Assembly (NCBI GenBank): GCA_007695145.1
Contig: REEI01000062.1
Location: 62,001-126,000, forward strand
DNA from: Saprospirales bacterium
GTDB lineage: Bacteria > Bacteroidota > Bacteroidia > Chitinophagales > Saprospiraceae
DNA length: 64,000 bases
Direction of reading: 5' to 3'
This document shows positions 27,684-38,682 of the stretch, in pieces (position 1 is the stretch's first letter; every line of letters starts with the position of its first letter). The notes below the pieces were generated by a model. The model did not search any database and was not told the DNA's origin. It was given only the letters and a program-made list of their open reading frames with translations. The position numbers and the translations under genes are program-made.

Positions 27684-29666
27684 TCAATAGATTATAAACC
27701 TCAATAGTCCATTTTCCCTTATTGCACGTACACCTTCTCCTGCTTGCAATATTGCGACTTCGGTTCTACGGTTGAATGCATGTTCTTCTTCACTACATGG
27801 AACCCCTGGCCTGCAATGATTCCTAATCTGAGATTCCCCCAATCCAACAGTACGAATTCTGTCTGCATCAATTCCGACATATACCAGGTGGTCTTTAGCC
27901 GACTGTGCACGTTTTTGTGATAATTGAAGATTGTAAAGTTCGCTTCCTCTGCTGTCTGTATGAGCTCGCAGTTCAATCACCATGGTACTATCCTTCGTCA
28001 TAATGGCAGCTAATTCATCCAATTCCACTGCAGCTCCAGGACTGATCAGATAGGAATTATATTCGTAGTATATATTCTCCAACTCCAGCAAAGTGCCCTC
28101 CCTTACAATTTCAACCTCTTCTTTTTCGAGCCAAAGCTCCAAATTTTTGGGGATTACATTAGTGGCTTGGACAATTTTTTGAACTTCCTTTCGACCGCTA
28201 GCTTCTACTGTTATAATGAATTGCCTACCCAGGGCAATGCACTTCTGATACACACCATTTATATTCAATATAGTATCTCGATCTGAGCTGGCTAAATCTT
28301 CTAATATTACAACTGCATCTTTTATACTATCATCCTCAGGACAAACTAAGGCAACGGTAATCAACTTGCAGTCAGCCTCCATTTCAAGTTCTTCTGAGAT
28401 GTGGTCAAACCCATCTCCAAATTGAATATTGCGCATTATTGGCTGTCGGCCTTCTGCCATCAAAAAAACCATGAAATTTTTCTCATTGGTTCTACTTTCC
28501 AAAAGACATCTCCCTTCCCGTGATGTTAAGCATTTGGTTTGGGATGATACAGTCTCTAAAATAGTTTTTACATCAAGATTGAGGATGTTTTGAACCGGAT
28601 CAAAACCCAAATTTCCGCTGCGAATAAGCTTAAAAAAAGTGGGTTCCGGGATTTTAATCACTTCAACTCCTCTCAGCGGAACTTTAAGGTCTGCGCAAAT
28701 TACAGATACGTCTAAAGTTTTACTGACATTACCCTCATGAAAGCAAGACAAGCCACATCCGAATTTAAAAATTTTATCTCCCGTCTTGGATCCGGTCCGA
28801 TTGCTGGTCAAGTGCCCACCACTTCCCTCTGCGTTTATATAAATACTAAAGTCATCCGATGAAGAATTGAATGGTGCTGCTAGCAATTTTGGTGGGTCAA
28901 AGCTTTCCTGGTTTCTTGCAGAAAAGTAAATATCTAATCCTCCGGGGCCTCCGGGCCGGTCCGATGAAAAAAACAATCCCTCTCTAGTGATATGCGGGAA
29001 CACATCATTAGCTGTACCACTATTGATCCCACTTAGTTTAACAGGTTCGCTCCATCCAGTAGAATGTTTAACTGTGAAATACAAGTCCATTTGTTGTCCT
29101 TCTGAACCTAAATCTGATGCAAAAATCAACCTGTTTTCCACTTCATCCCAGGTAGGATGCATATAATTATATCTTGCTTGAATGAAAGGCAAGGGACTTG
29201 TTTTTTGGGTTGATTCATCTAATATATATATACCTAGTCGGCTTCTACCCTGCCATCCCCTTTGTTGATTGGCTGTGAAAAATAATTTGGACTGATCAAA
29301 GGACAATGCAGCAGGGCCATAGACTGATTTTTCGCCTCCAAGTGGCTGAAGATCAATATTATTATTGATATTTCCCTGGTTTTTAGCAAATTTTAGACTA
29401 AACCTTCCCTTTTCATTCATCAAATACCTGCCACCTAAACCAGCTCCTTCATAACTTACCCACAACAGACCTTCTTTATAATTTATTAGAGAGAAGGAGG
29501 GCCCCAACAGGGTAAAATCTTTCCATTCTTCAATTTCAACTATGTGTGGTGCATTGCCGTGATCCAGTATGATAATTGGGTTTTGTGCGAGCAATGGCAA
29601 ATGGCTTCCGATTAAGAAGGCGGACCAAAGGGCCAGGGATTGAAAAAACTGAGAATTTTTCATCAT
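27684..29666 (-). CDS. OmpA family protein with WD40-like PD40 repeats
   Basis: Outer-membrane/peptidoglycan-linked protein of 660 residues. A signal peptide (1-28) is followed by a beta-propeller with PD40-type repeats (about 100-310), including the phrases LFFTANQQRGWQG, RLIFASDLGSEGQQ and GLFFSSDRPGGPGGLDIYFS. Beta-sandwich domains with cysteines lie at 320-520. An OmpA C-terminal peptidoglycan-binding domain (about 540-655) has IELRAHTDSRGS and the NRRTEVAIL motif. Such proteins are regular partners of PorP/SprF and giant T9SS adhesins (PorE-like). The start could be either of two adjacent ATGs. It follows the PorP/SprF gene by 8 bp in a three-gene operon. Confidence 0.9.
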   Translation of the reverse strand: MMKNSQFFQSLALWSAFLIGSHLPLLAQNPIIILDHGNAPHIVEIEEWKDFTLLGPSFSLINYKEGLLWVSYEGAGLGGRYLMNEKGRFSLKFAKNQGNINNNIDLQPLGGEKSVYGPAALSFDQSKLFFTANQQRGWQGRSRLGIYILDESTQKTSPLPFIQARYNYMHPTWDEVENRLIFASDLGSEGQQMDLYFTVKHSTGWSEPVKLSGINSGTANDVFPHITREGLFFSSDRPGGPGGLDIYFSARNQESFDPPKLLAAPFNSSSDDFSIYINAEGSGGHLTSNRTGSKTGDKIFKFGCGLSCFHEGNVSKTLDVSVICADLKVPLRGVEVIKIPEPTFFKLIRSGNLGFDPVQNILNLDVKTILETVSSQTKCLTSREGRCLLESRTNEKNFMVFLMAEGRQPIMRNIQFGDGFDHISEELEMEADCKLITVALVCPEDDSIKDAVVILEDLASSDRDTILNINGVYQKCIALGRQFIITVEASGRKEVQKIVQATNVIPKNLELWLEKEEVEIVREGTLLELENIYYEYNSYLISPGAAVELDELAAIMTKDSTMVIELRAHTDSRGSELYNLQLSQKRAQSAKDHLVYVGIDADRIRTVGLGESQIRNHCRPGVPCSEEEHAFNRRTEVAILQAGEGVRAIRENGLLRFIIY

Positions 29667-29674
29667 AGAACCAT

Positions 29675-30634
29675 TTAAAAAAATCTGGGGGACCTGACTT
29701 CTCCCCCTCGTGACCTGTCACCAAAATAAATTGCCAATGCAACCTCAATACTACCGGAGTGATGCTGTCTAAATGCTGATAAACCAATATCATATGAAAT
29801 ACTCATGAACCAATGATCCGAAACTTTTACGCCACCGAGTAAACTTATTGACTCGCCAAAAGACGGCTCATGACCGGAAAAGGACCTGTAGCCAATACCT
29901 GCGACAAAGTCATCCCCAATATCCATCAGCATGTTTAAATCTAGTTTAATTGGAATACCTGAGGAATAGCTAAGTAGTAACTGTGGATTTAGTAGCAATC
30001 TACCTCCAACTGGTATGCTGTACCCAGCCATCAAATGCCAATATCTCGCTCTTTGATCCAATAAGATGTCATCCTGATCTGTAAGTTCAATATGGTGTTT
30101 AACTATTGTGGGAACAGAAAACCCGGCATAAAGTCTTTCATTTCTCAAAAGGACTGCGGCCCCGGCGTTAAAATAAGTGGCATTTTCAATATTCCCCTGA
30201 AGTAAAGGGTCCTGGCCAAATGGCCGGCTTGTCCTGATTCTCGATTCCGAAAAATCATTCCGAATACTTCCCAACATAGCATTGACTCCAATTCCAATCA
30301 AGTAATCTCCGTATCTGATGTGATAGGCATAGGTAAGATTGAAATTCAGCTGTTCCGTTAATCCAACTTCTTGTCTCCTGATAACGGCACCTATGCCAAC
30401 TCTTTCAGGTCTTAAGGGAATATTGGCCTGAATAGTCTGAATAGATGGGCTTCCCTTTATACCCATCCACTGTTCCCGCACTATACCAGTCAACTCAACA
30501 CCGGGGGCAGCACCTGAGAATCCAGCATTGTAAGTTAGTTTGTTGTAAAAGAACTGAGTGTACAACAATTGCTCCTGGCCATTTAAAATAAAACTGAACA
30601 AGATTGCGTATATCAAGATTGTAAACCTCTTCAT
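29675..30634 (-). CDS. PorP/SprF family T9SS membrane protein
   Basis: Outer-membrane beta-barrel of 319 residues. The signal peptide (1-19) is followed by QLLYTQFFYNKLTYNAGFSGA, the highly recognisable start of PorP/SprF proteins, which receive a cognate type-B-sorted surface protein (SprF supports SprB in Flavobacterium johnsoniae). The strands alternate to the terminal region, with FNAGAAVLL and DHWFMSISYDIG as in relatives. It lies 2 bp after the giant adhesin gene and 8 bp before the OmpA/PD40 gene, so adhesin, its barrel and its cell-wall anchor are made from one transcript. PorP/SprF paralogues are common, so this one is probably specific to its neighbour. Confidence 0.92.
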   Translation of the reverse strand: MKRFTILIYAILFSFILNGQEQLLYTQFFYNKLTYNAGFSGAAPGVELTGIVREQWMGIKGSPSIQTIQANIPLRPERVGIGAVIRRQEVGLTEQLNFNLTYAYHIRYGDYLIGIGVNAMLGSIRNDFSESRIRTSRPFGQDPLLQGNIENATYFNAGAAVLLRNERLYAGFSVPTIVKHHIELTDQDDILLDQRARYWHLMAGYSIPVGGRLLLNPQLLLSYSSGIPIKLDLNMLMDIGDDFVAGIGYRSFSGHEPSFGESISLLGGVKVSDHWFMSISYDIGLSAFRQHHSGSIEVALAIYFGDRSRGGEVRSPRFF

Positions 30635-30636
30635 AC

Positions 30637-33600
30637 TTACCTTTTTATTACTACAAATCCACTAACCGGTGAACGTCCGTCTCCAAAGTCCATCACATAA
30701 AAGTAGTTTCCATTGGGAAGTGGCCGTCCATTGTGAGTGCCCTCCCAGTCATTTCTGTATGGGGATGCCCTGAAGAGTTCACTACCCCACTGATCATAAA
30801 TTCTCAGCTTGTTATTTGGATACTCCCCGGAGGCAAGACACGAAATAATAAAAGCATCGTTGATACCATCTCCATCGGGAGTAAAAATATTAGGAATTTC
30901 ACAATCAGCTATATCCCCACTAAAAATATAAAGGCTAGCCTCCGAACATTTTTCCGGACAACTCTTGAGGCAAATCATGTAATCTATGCGTATAGTACCC
31001 GGCCACCTTTCATCGGTTCTTACAAATAAGTTGCCCTCGGGCATAACTTCAACCGATGCTCTTCCAGCAACTTCAGTTATAGTAACATTAACAGCTGCAG
31101 GAAAAATATCATTATCCAAAATGTCTACCAACACACTTTCTCCCTGAACTATCGAAACCGAATCGTCAAAAGCAAGAGGGGTTACAAGGTAATCTATCAA
31201 AACTGTGTCTCGACTAAAATTGATACAACTTCCACTACTAAGGCTCCAGACCAGGGGATTCAAACCGGGTCTTAAACCACTTACATTTGATACGGGATGC
31301 ACCGGTTCATCAAAAGTTACCCCAGAACTAATTGATGACCAAATGCCGTTAGAATATTGTGGAAAATCAGCCATCAGTCCTATACTATCCATTTCGCAAA
31401 CTCTCAAATCTTCACCTGCAAATGCCGTTTCACTCGGAATAGTATCAGCTCGCAGATTTACCGGCATTGAAAAATCAGAGAGGCATCCTGCAGATATGGA
31501 TCGAACCTGAAGTGTATTGAATCCGGCTTTCGAAATATTGGATCCGGTTAGTTCTAAACAAACGGAATTACTAGTAATGGCAGGAATTTCTAACTCATTG
31601 TTTAAAAAATAATGAAAAGTGCTCCCCCCTATTAAACTGTCAGTTTCCAGGCATACCTCAATAACAGATGAAAGATCATCTATGCATAGTCTGCTGGTAT
31701 TCACTTGGATTATTGGTTTTGGAGGTAGGGGATTCACCAATACATTTTGAGGAAGTGAGGGAGCTGATAAACAACCGTTTAAAAGTGCCTCTACCCTGTA
31801 AACACCGCTCATTGAAGGTGAAGCGGGCCATAAAGTTTGTTCAGCAACACCCTGGTCAAGGGTGTGTGGCCCTAACCACATGTAAGTTATCCCTGGAATA
31901 CCATCAGTAATCAATACTATGCTATCTCTCTCACAGAATGTGCCGCCTCCGGACAAAAAAGGTCTTTGTGGAACAGGGTTTACTACAATTTCAATTTCTT
32001 CAGATAAATTAGTAGTACACTGTTCTACAACAACAAATACTGAATAAGTTCCCTGATCCAATGAGGTGACATCATTCAGTATAAGAAATGAATCTGCCGT
32101 AATGATCACCCCAGCAGGGGAAACCCAGTTAAAAACAATGCTGTGTTCGGATTTGTAATCTGCTGTAATTACTATTGTGTCACCTTCGCAGTATACAATC
32201 TCGTCTGTATTAATCCCGGGATTATCACCTACATTTATTAGTTCTACTCTGGTTGAATCCAGGTCCGAAAAGCATCCATCGAGGGCGACTTGCAGGAAAT
32301 AAAGTCCACTATTTATCTCATTCGCATTTGAAATACATGGATTGGCCTGATTGGAATTGAATCCCTGAGGGCCAATCCAGTTATAGATGTAGTTTCCATT
32401 ATCGGGAGGGGAGACAAAAGATTGAAGGCAAAAATCAGTTTCACCATCTATACAGAAATCTCCAAGCTTGGCAATGTCATCGATCCTTGGTCGAACTTTA
32501 ACCGATATTGAGGTTTCAGCAAAACTGACACAACCACCTTCTGTTTCAACCCTTAAGGAATAGATTCCCGTTGGTAGAACCTCGCGGACTGTATCGCCTT
32601 CAGCTGAAAATCCTCCTGGACCAATCCACTGATAATTTGACCCGGGAATAACATCAGCAGCAAGAATAACGGTATCCCCTTCACATACCGGGCTATTGTT
32701 GGTAATGGATATTACAGGAACTTCTTCAATTGTAACGATAAAGGGCTCTGAGAGAGGAGAATCGCATTGGCCAAAGGAAGCGAACACCTTCCATTCTCCA
32801 CTCAATTCCTGATTGGCATTGGTTAGTATCAATTGGGCGTTACTGGTGAAAATTTCCGAACCATCTGGTAGCATCCATGTATATCTTGTGGCGATTGGTA
32901 TATTGCTCACTCTCAACTGAAGAGAATCACCGGCACACAAAACTCGCTTACCTTGAATGATGGGTCTAGGTGGGCTATCATCTACCATAACTTCGGCTGT
33001 TGCTGCCTGTGAGGTACAAGTGCCGAGGGTAACCACCAAATTGTAAATTCCGGCATTGGCCTGACCTGCCGCTTGTGCAACTAAGGGGGATTGCATATCT
33101 GAAACAAAACCTGCAGGACCAGACCAACTGTATTCAAAGGCAGGGCCAAGAGGAGAATTTAATGTTAAAGGGTTGCCACTGCAAACCCTTATAAAAGACG
33201 GGTCAATGATAGCATTGGGTTCTTCAACGACTTCAATATTAACCACATTAGACGGATTGGAAGCACAATCGGGATTTTCTACAATCACATAAAATCGGTG
33301 ATTGCCTTCCGGATGGGTAATTGAAAAATTTGGCTCGGAGGTCTCTCCCAGTAACACACCAGAGGGAGGAGTGCCACTATACCATTTATAGGTAATGTTA
33401 CCAGTATATAGTGATGCGGACAATCTAATCTGATCACCACTACATACCACCGTACTCTCTACTTGCAATTGGGGAGTAGCAATTGTAGAAATGGAAACAT
33501 TTACTGAAGCACTGGCGGTGCATCCACCAAACCCGGTTATCATCAGGCTGTAGATTCCGGAATTACTTTGGCCAATTCCTGATATAACCGGATTGGGTGA

Positions 33601-36600
33601 AGAAGAAGTAAAACCAAGAGGCCCCTCCCAGGTATAACTGTAAAGGGTGGGATCTCCAGGCGCATTTGAAAAGAGAAATAAAGTGTCCGGTTGGCATAAA
33701 TCCAACACAAAAGAAGGCATTGGAGACTCCGCATCAATTCTCAAGAACGCAGTGCAAGATGAGGAATTACCTGCAGCATCGAATACATTTAGGGTTACAA
33801 TGGTGTCTTTTCCAACATAATCACAGGTAAACCGGGATGGAAAAACAGTAAGAGAATCAATACCACAGTTATCAAAACTTCCACCATTAACCATTTCCGG
33901 ATCCAAAATAAAGGTATCCAAAACAGATGGTAAAACTTCGATTCTTGCATTTTTACAAAGGGCGACAGGGGGAATAGAATCAATCACCTCTATTTCAAAA
34001 GAACAAGTATCACTATTTCCCCAGGGATCAGTAGCAATGTAATTAACACTAAAGTTGCCATCTCGAAAATAGGATTCAGGAGGACTTTCCCCATGGTAGA
34101 ATTCATATATATCATCCTTGTCAGGACCCGATATTTCCACACTAACTTTGACAGGATGATAAGTAATGAAAGCTCTTACAAAAGATAATCCATCTATTTG
34201 TCCATCTGCAATCACACTGTCGTTGCAGGGGTTAATTCCTGAGCCGGGACCTCCAGGTGGAATTGGGATATCCTGAAAAGGACTTAATACAATTTCAAAG
34301 TACCCATTCTGCAATTCATCATTAAAGACATGATTTGGTATTTCAATTACTGCCATTCCAGCCTCTGAGCATCCTCCGTCATAAATTGTATTAGTGCCAC
34401 CTGATTTTATTTCTCCTAGAAAAATACCATTTCCAGAAAACACCTCAAAAAAAGCAAATTGGCTGTCAATATCGGCCTTGAACTGAACATTAAGAAGAAT
34501 TGGATGGTCCTGAGCTATTTCTAGAGAATCAAAGCTCAAAGTTACAGGGTGAGGGTGATAATCGCCCAGATCGGGGTGTAGGAAAAAACGAAGATATTCA
34601 AATGAATCAATAGCATGGGAATAACTTGAAACTCCAAAGTCCTCGCAGGTGGATTGATACGTAAAACCTGGAAGTTGATAGCTAATATAGCAAGAAGTAT
34701 CTGACAAAAAAAGAGTTGCACTTTCCGGGCACACTATTTCAGGACTTTGATCACTTCTAACATGTACTTCAAAACGACACTCAGCCTTGTTTCCTGAGCA
34801 ATCAGTTGCCGTAATTAAGCCGGGGTAAATTCCAGCATTTAGTTCTACCCCTTCTTCAGGAAAATCCTCTATAGAAAAAAATAGTTCATACCCTATATGA
34901 ATATGTGCATCCAGTTCTGATGGTCCGGCTCTTTCAATTTGAAGATTACCTACTACCAAACCAGGTTGACAAATATCATTAATAAAAAAAGAGAGGGGTA
35001 GACTGTCATTAGTGTAGGGAACCAACGTAAATCTGATTTCATCCTCAATCGCCCAGGAGTTGATTTGTTGAATATTAGTGAAATCAAAACTAGTAAGAGA
35101 ATAACCGCATTGTTGGTCCGTTGAATTGGTTCTCCCAACATAATTGCCGCTTTCATCAAATAATTCAAAGTACTCAGTTGGTTGTTCCCCATCAATTCCA
35201 ATTAACTCTACATCAAGAACCATGGATAAAATGGGTTGCAAAGGATCGAATACCCCTTCAAAACTCAATTCTACAGGAAAAACAACCACGGAAGAGCTAC
35301 CCGGCAACTCAGAGGCCACTTCAGAACTGTCGGTCAGGGTGAGTGAATGTTGTGAGAGTCCACAGAGGTCGTAAGCGGAAAATTCAGGCAAGAATAGTCT
35401 CCCTATACAGCTAGTATCGGCAGAAATTATAACAAATTCGGGACAATGTGCAAAAACAGGGGGATCATTATCAACAATCCTTACCATAACGGGGTGTACA
35501 GAGACATTGAAACAAAGATCATAGAATACAAAATCCACAGATATAGAATCAAGAATATGACCAGCACCCTGGTAGCAAGTGACTGAATCAGGTAAAACGG
35601 GTGAAGTACCTGGAAAGGTACTGGGGTCATTAATATCATAGGAACCGCTGTTGGCATAAAAAAATAAGACGGGACCACAATTCTCAGCTATTAATCCTCC
35701 TCCCATATTAACCAACCAGCTTTCAAAGATGGAATCATTAGAGGGGTGGTTACATTGGAGGATCAAGTCAGAAGGAGCCATTAGAACAACAGGTTCAAGG
35801 GTATCGATCAGGTGGATAAATTGAGTGTCTGAGGTCATATTTCCGCAACCATCTTCTACAGACCAAATGCGGTGTACAATGGGTTCACAAATACTGTCAT
35901 CATAGAAATCCAGATAGGAAACCACTAAATCATCAGCAATGAAACAATTGTCTGCAAGATTGGTAGGTTCCCCGGTTAAATCTAAGCTTTGAAAAAGCTC
36001 ACATGAAATGCTGAGACTGGGAGGTAAATCAAATGTAGGACCTAAAAAGTCACTGATTATTATAATTTGAGAAAAAGTTGAAGTATTCCCGCATATGTCC
36101 TCAGCAGAAATTGTCCGCAAAATAACCTGCTCAAAGGGAGCGCAACCCATCCATTGATCTGAAAGCAAACTATCCTCAAAAAAGACGATAAAATCAGAAC
36201 AGGGGTCATTTATTGAAACAAGTAAATTTGAAACATCATCATTACAATTGTAAAACACAGTATCGGCAGTACCATCAAAAGAAGGGGCCAAAGTGTCAAT
36301 AATTTCAATAATAGAGGAAAATTGGAGGGAGTTTCCACACTCGTCCGTAACCGTAAAAACAATGCTAATATTGTGGTTGCAAACAACGGATTGTGCAGTA
36401 GGAAAAGGACCCTGGGGAAGAATGCCTGACCCAATTTGACCATCGGAACTCTCCCACTCAAAATCTACAGTAAATGAATCAGAACAGGAATCCAGGAAAA
36501 CAGCGCCTGCGGACTGGCTGATCCAGTTTTGAATCTCCAGGTTGATATCCTGTCTGCACTGAAATGTAGTGTCTACTGCTTCAATAATTACAACTGGTGG

Positions 36601-38415
36601 CAGGATATCAATGGTTTCAAAGTTCGTCATTGAAGGAGCAAAGGTTTTGTTTCCACAGGCATCGACAATATAAAATTGCACTCCTACCCTTCCATTGTTC
36701 CCACAAAGTGTATCCGAGGAAATGATGAATTCCGACCAAACTCCATCAAAATCACTGCTAAAACCCACTGTCCATTCACTGCAACCATCTTCACCCATAA
36801 TGCCACCTCCCGATGACAACCAATCTACCAGAGAGTTCTGGACGAATTCTTCTGCAGAGCAATCGATAACCATATCGGAAGGCAGAACGGTAATTAAAGG
36901 GGCTAAAGTGTCAGTAACTACAAAACGGCCAACGGCTGACGATTCATTACCACAAAAATCTTTGGCTACAAATTCAATTTCCATTAAAACCAGAACAGAG
37001 TGTATCCACTTTCCATTGACCAACACCGAATCCATACATCCACTTTGCAATGCTCCTTGAATTTCTGACCAAAGAGCTTCCGGTTCCTGTTGGAGGCCAT
37101 TCATTTTTAAAGTAATTGCTATATCACCCTCATCTGAGCAATCATCAATAAGGATAGCACCTCCAGCTATATTTATCCACTGGAAAAAGGCTTCCTCGAA
37201 CCCGGATACATTACAATCAATTATGGTATCTGAAGGTGGAGATAAAAACACTGGACCAGTGGTATCCTGTATTAAAACCAGGGCACTTGTTTGAGTTGCG
37301 TTTCCACACGCATCAAAAGCGAGAAGAAAAACTTCAGAGGTGTCATTGCAGATAAAGCCTTCCTGACCCGGATAGGTCTCAAATTCCCAGCTAATATTGC
37401 CGCAATTGTCTTCAGCCTCAGCAAATCCAAAGTTTTCTAGCCAATTCAATAAATCGACCATTGCACCAGACCCAGTGCAGTCCAGGAAAAGATTCTCGGG
37501 TTCTTTGGTAATTATTGGAGCAATAGTGTCAAAAACCTCAAATGTGCTGACAATTACTGTTTGGTTTCCGCAACTGTCCATTGCGATAAACTCAATTTCC
37601 AGAATGCCACAAAATCCAATCAATTCTTGGCCGGAAGGAGCATTATCAGATAGATCGATATAACCACCTGAAGGATTTTCTACAACAATGGAGTCGTATT
37701 GGGTTTGAAGCCAGGAATTGAAGGATTCAGGTAACTCATCACAAGAGGAGGTCCCTGCTATTGGGGTTACGATAAATACCGGGGCTGTAGTATCAGGAAG
37801 TTGCGTAATTGTCTGAACATAGATACTTTGATTGCCAAAATGGTCAGTGGCTATATATGTTCTTGTCCACTCTCCACCCACACAGACATTTGGATAAGGA
37901 CTATCAAAAACGGAAATCTCTACATTTTGTCCTGTAGTATCGCAATTGTCCCATGCTAAAACTTCTGCTGGAGGATAATCATGGGGATTAATAATGGTGG
38001 TGTCGGCAGGCAAAGAACCAGGGTCAAATACCGGTGGAATGGTATCCGTAAAATGAATGGAGAAACTAAAAAATTCAACATTTCCCATATTATCCGATAC
38101 CCTGTAGGTTACCACCACATCAGTTCCTGCGGCAACAAGATCTCCAATTTCATACCCACCGCTTATGCTTTGAAGTTCTCTTCTAATTATTACACCCCCT
38201 GGATTGGTCGATTCACATGATGGGTTGTTAGCATCATCCCAGAATAAAATGGCAGTACAACTTGAATCTACATAAATAGTGTCAGGTCCGGCATATTCAC
38301 AGGCAATTCCGGATACAAAATATTTAAAAGAATGCCCTATTGCAATCATCTTTATACAAGAAGTTGCGGTTAAACACATTACGCAGCAAATAACTTTTAG
38401 CAGGGACATAAACAT
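30637..38415 (-). CDS. Giant SprB-like surface protein with T9SS type B (gliding) C-terminal domain
   Basis: A 2592-residue secreted adhesin-like protein. The N-terminal half (to about residue 1100) holds at least ten repeats of roughly 100 residues. Each opens with a DTxxPxF-type motif such as DTTAPVF, DTLAPLI or DTTGPVF, contains an AxDxCGN-like block and has few but regular cysteines. Two larger domains with metal-site-like phrases follow (about 1080-1520), then an HYR-like module. From about 1640 to 2380, Ig-like SprB repeats occur, each starting VCxGDxxxL and including GPGGF or GPxGFxS turns. The C-terminus (about 2505-2592) is the gliding-motility/type B sorting domain, starting IFTPDGDGINDAF and ending in DFGDGRSPVSGFVVIKR. 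Probably surface-exposed; it could serve gliding or adhesion. It starts at ATG 38415 or 38409. Confidence 0.92.
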   Translation of the reverse strand: MFMSLLKVICCVMCLTATSCIKMIAIGHSFKYFVSGIACEYAGPDTIYVDSSCTAILFWDDANNPSCESTNPGGVIIRRELQSISGGYEIGDLVAAGTDVVVTYRVSDNMGNVEFFSFSIHFTDTIPPVFDPGSLPADTTIINPHDYPPAEVLAWDNCDTTGQNVEISVFDSPYPNVCVGGEWTRTYIATDHFGNQSIYVQTITQLPDTTAPVFIVTPIAGTSSCDELPESFNSWLQTQYDSIVVENPSGGYIDLSDNAPSGQELIGFCGILEIEFIAMDSCGNQTVIVSTFEVFDTIAPIITKEPENLFLDCTGSGAMVDLLNWLENFGFAEAEDNCGNISWEFETYPGQEGFICNDTSEVFLLAFDACGNATQTSALVLIQDTTGPVFLSPPSDTIIDCNVSGFEEAFFQWINIAGGAILIDDCSDEGDIAITLKMNGLQQEPEALWSEIQGALQSGCMDSVLVNGKWIHSVLVLMEIEFVAKDFCGNESSAVGRFVVTDTLAPLITVLPSDMVIDCSAEEFVQNSLVDWLSSGGGIMGEDGCSEWTVGFSSDFDGVWSEFIISSDTLCGNNGRVGVQFYIVDACGNKTFAPSMTNFETIDILPPVVIIEAVDTTFQCRQDINLEIQNWISQSAGAVFLDSCSDSFTVDFEWESSDGQIGSGILPQGPFPTAQSVVCNHNISIVFTVTDECGNSLQFSSIIEIIDTLAPSFDGTADTVFYNCNDDVSNLLVSINDPCSDFIVFFEDSLLSDQWMGCAPFEQVILRTISAEDICGNTSTFSQIIIISDFLGPTFDLPPSLSISCELFQSLDLTGEPTNLADNCFIADDLVVSYLDFYDDSICEPIVHRIWSVEDGCGNMTSDTQFIHLIDTLEPVVLMAPSDLILQCNHPSNDSIFESWLVNMGGGLIAENCGPVLFFYANSGSYDINDPSTFPGTSPVLPDSVTCYQGAGHILDSISVDFVFYDLCFNVSVHPVMVRIVDNDPPVFAHCPEFVIISADTSCIGRLFLPEFSAYDLCGLSQHSLTLTDSSEVASELPGSSSVVVFPVELSFEGVFDPLQPILSMVLDVELIGIDGEQPTEYFELFDESGNYVGRTNSTDQQCGYSLTSFDFTNIQQINSWAIEDEIRFTLVPYTNDSLPLSFFINDICQPGLVVGNLQIERAGPSELDAHIHIGYELFFSIEDFPEEGVELNAGIYPGLITATDCSGNKAECRFEVHVRSDQSPEIVCPESATLFLSDTSCYISYQLPGFTYQSTCEDFGVSSYSHAIDSFEYLRFFLHPDLGDYHPHPVTLSFDSLEIAQDHPILLNVQFKADIDSQFAFFEVFSGNGIFLGEIKSGGTNTIYDGGCSEAGMAVIEIPNHVFNDELQNGYFEIVLSPFQDIPIPPGGPGSGINPCNDSVIADGQIDGLSFVRAFITYHPVKVSVEISGPDKDDIYEFYHGESPPESYFRDGNFSVNYIATDPWGNSDTCSFEIEVIDSIPPVALCKNARIEVLPSVLDTFILDPEMVNGGSFDNCGIDSLTVFPSRFTCDYVGKDTIVTLNVFDAAGNSSSCTAFLRIDAESPMPSFVLDLCQPDTLFLFSNAPGDPTLYSYTWEGPLGFTSSSPNPVISGIGQSNSGIYSLMITGFGGCTASASVNVSISTIATPQLQVESTVVCSGDQIRLSASLYTGNITYKWYSGTPPSGVLLGETSEPNFSITHPEGNHRFYVIVENPDCASNPSNVVNIEVVEEPNAIIDPSFIRVCSGNPLTLNSPLGPAFEYSWSGPAGFVSDMQSPLVAQAAGQANAGIYNLVVTLGTCTSQAATAEVMVDDSPPRPIIQGKRVLCAGDSLQLRVSNIPIATRYTWMLPDGSEIFTSNAQLILTNANQELSGEWKVFASFGQCDSPLSEPFIVTIEEVPVISITNNSPVCEGDTVILAADVIPGSNYQWIGPGGFSAEGDTVREVLPTGIYSLRVETEGGCVSFAETSISVKVRPRIDDIAKLGDFCIDGETDFCLQSFVSPPDNGNYIYNWIGPQGFNSNQANPCISNANEINSGLYFLQVALDGCFSDLDSTRVELINVGDNPGINTDEIVYCEGDTIVITADYKSEHSIVFNWVSPAGVIITADSFLILNDVTSLDQGTYSVFVVVEQCTTNLSEEIEIVVNPVPQRPFLSGGGTFCERDSIVLITDGIPGITYMWLGPHTLDQGVAEQTLWPASPSMSGVYRVEALLNGCLSAPSLPQNVLVNPLPPKPIIQVNTSRLCIDDLSSVIEVCLETDSLIGGSTFHYFLNNELEIPAITSNSVCLELTGSNISKAGFNTLQVRSISAGCLSDFSMPVNLRADTIPSETAFAGEDLRVCEMDSIGLMADFPQYSNGIWSSISSGVTFDEPVHPVSNVSGLRPGLNPLVWSLSSGSCINFSRDTVLIDYLVTPLAFDDSVSIVQGESVLVDILDNDIFPAAVNVTITEVAGRASVEVMPEGNLFVRTDERWPGTIRIDYMICLKSCPEKCSEASLYIFSGDIADCEIPNIFTPDGDGINDAFIISCLASGEYPNNKLRIYDQWGSELFRASPYRNDWEGTHNGRPLPNGNYFYVMDFGDGRSPVSGFVVIKR

Positions 38416-38682
38416 CCAATTCTAAATTACAATCAAAGGACACGATTCATGGAATTCCCATCAAATTTTGATGGTAGGAAGGCAATTAAAGTTGCAAGGT
38501 ACAAAGTTTTCAGGATGTTCAAAAAATATGGAATTATTTTTTTTGGACAAGAGCAGTTGAATTGACATAACGCTGTTAGACTTTTTCCACCATAATGATT
38601 TACCATACAACCATAAGGTGTTTTGCGTCGGGTATCATACTGCTGAGCTAAGACAAGAAATGTATAACTCAATCCTCAATTG
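38416..38682. other. Intergenic region upstream of the giant adhesin gene
   Basis: A 267-base stretch with the presumed promoter of the adhesin operon. A TAATTTAG sequence about 25 bases before the ATG is one base off the -7 consensus. A 79-codon minus frame here has unlikely composition and is not called. Confidence 0.35.

Noticed and set aside
30637-38415. Possible frameshift or chimeric assembly in the giant adhesin gene
   Set aside because: The frame is uninterrupted from signal peptide to sorting domain and the repeat systems are typical of such proteins.
38433-38672. 79-codon minus frame upstream of the giant adhesin gene
   Set aside because: It covers the expected promoter region and shows no domain or compositional support.
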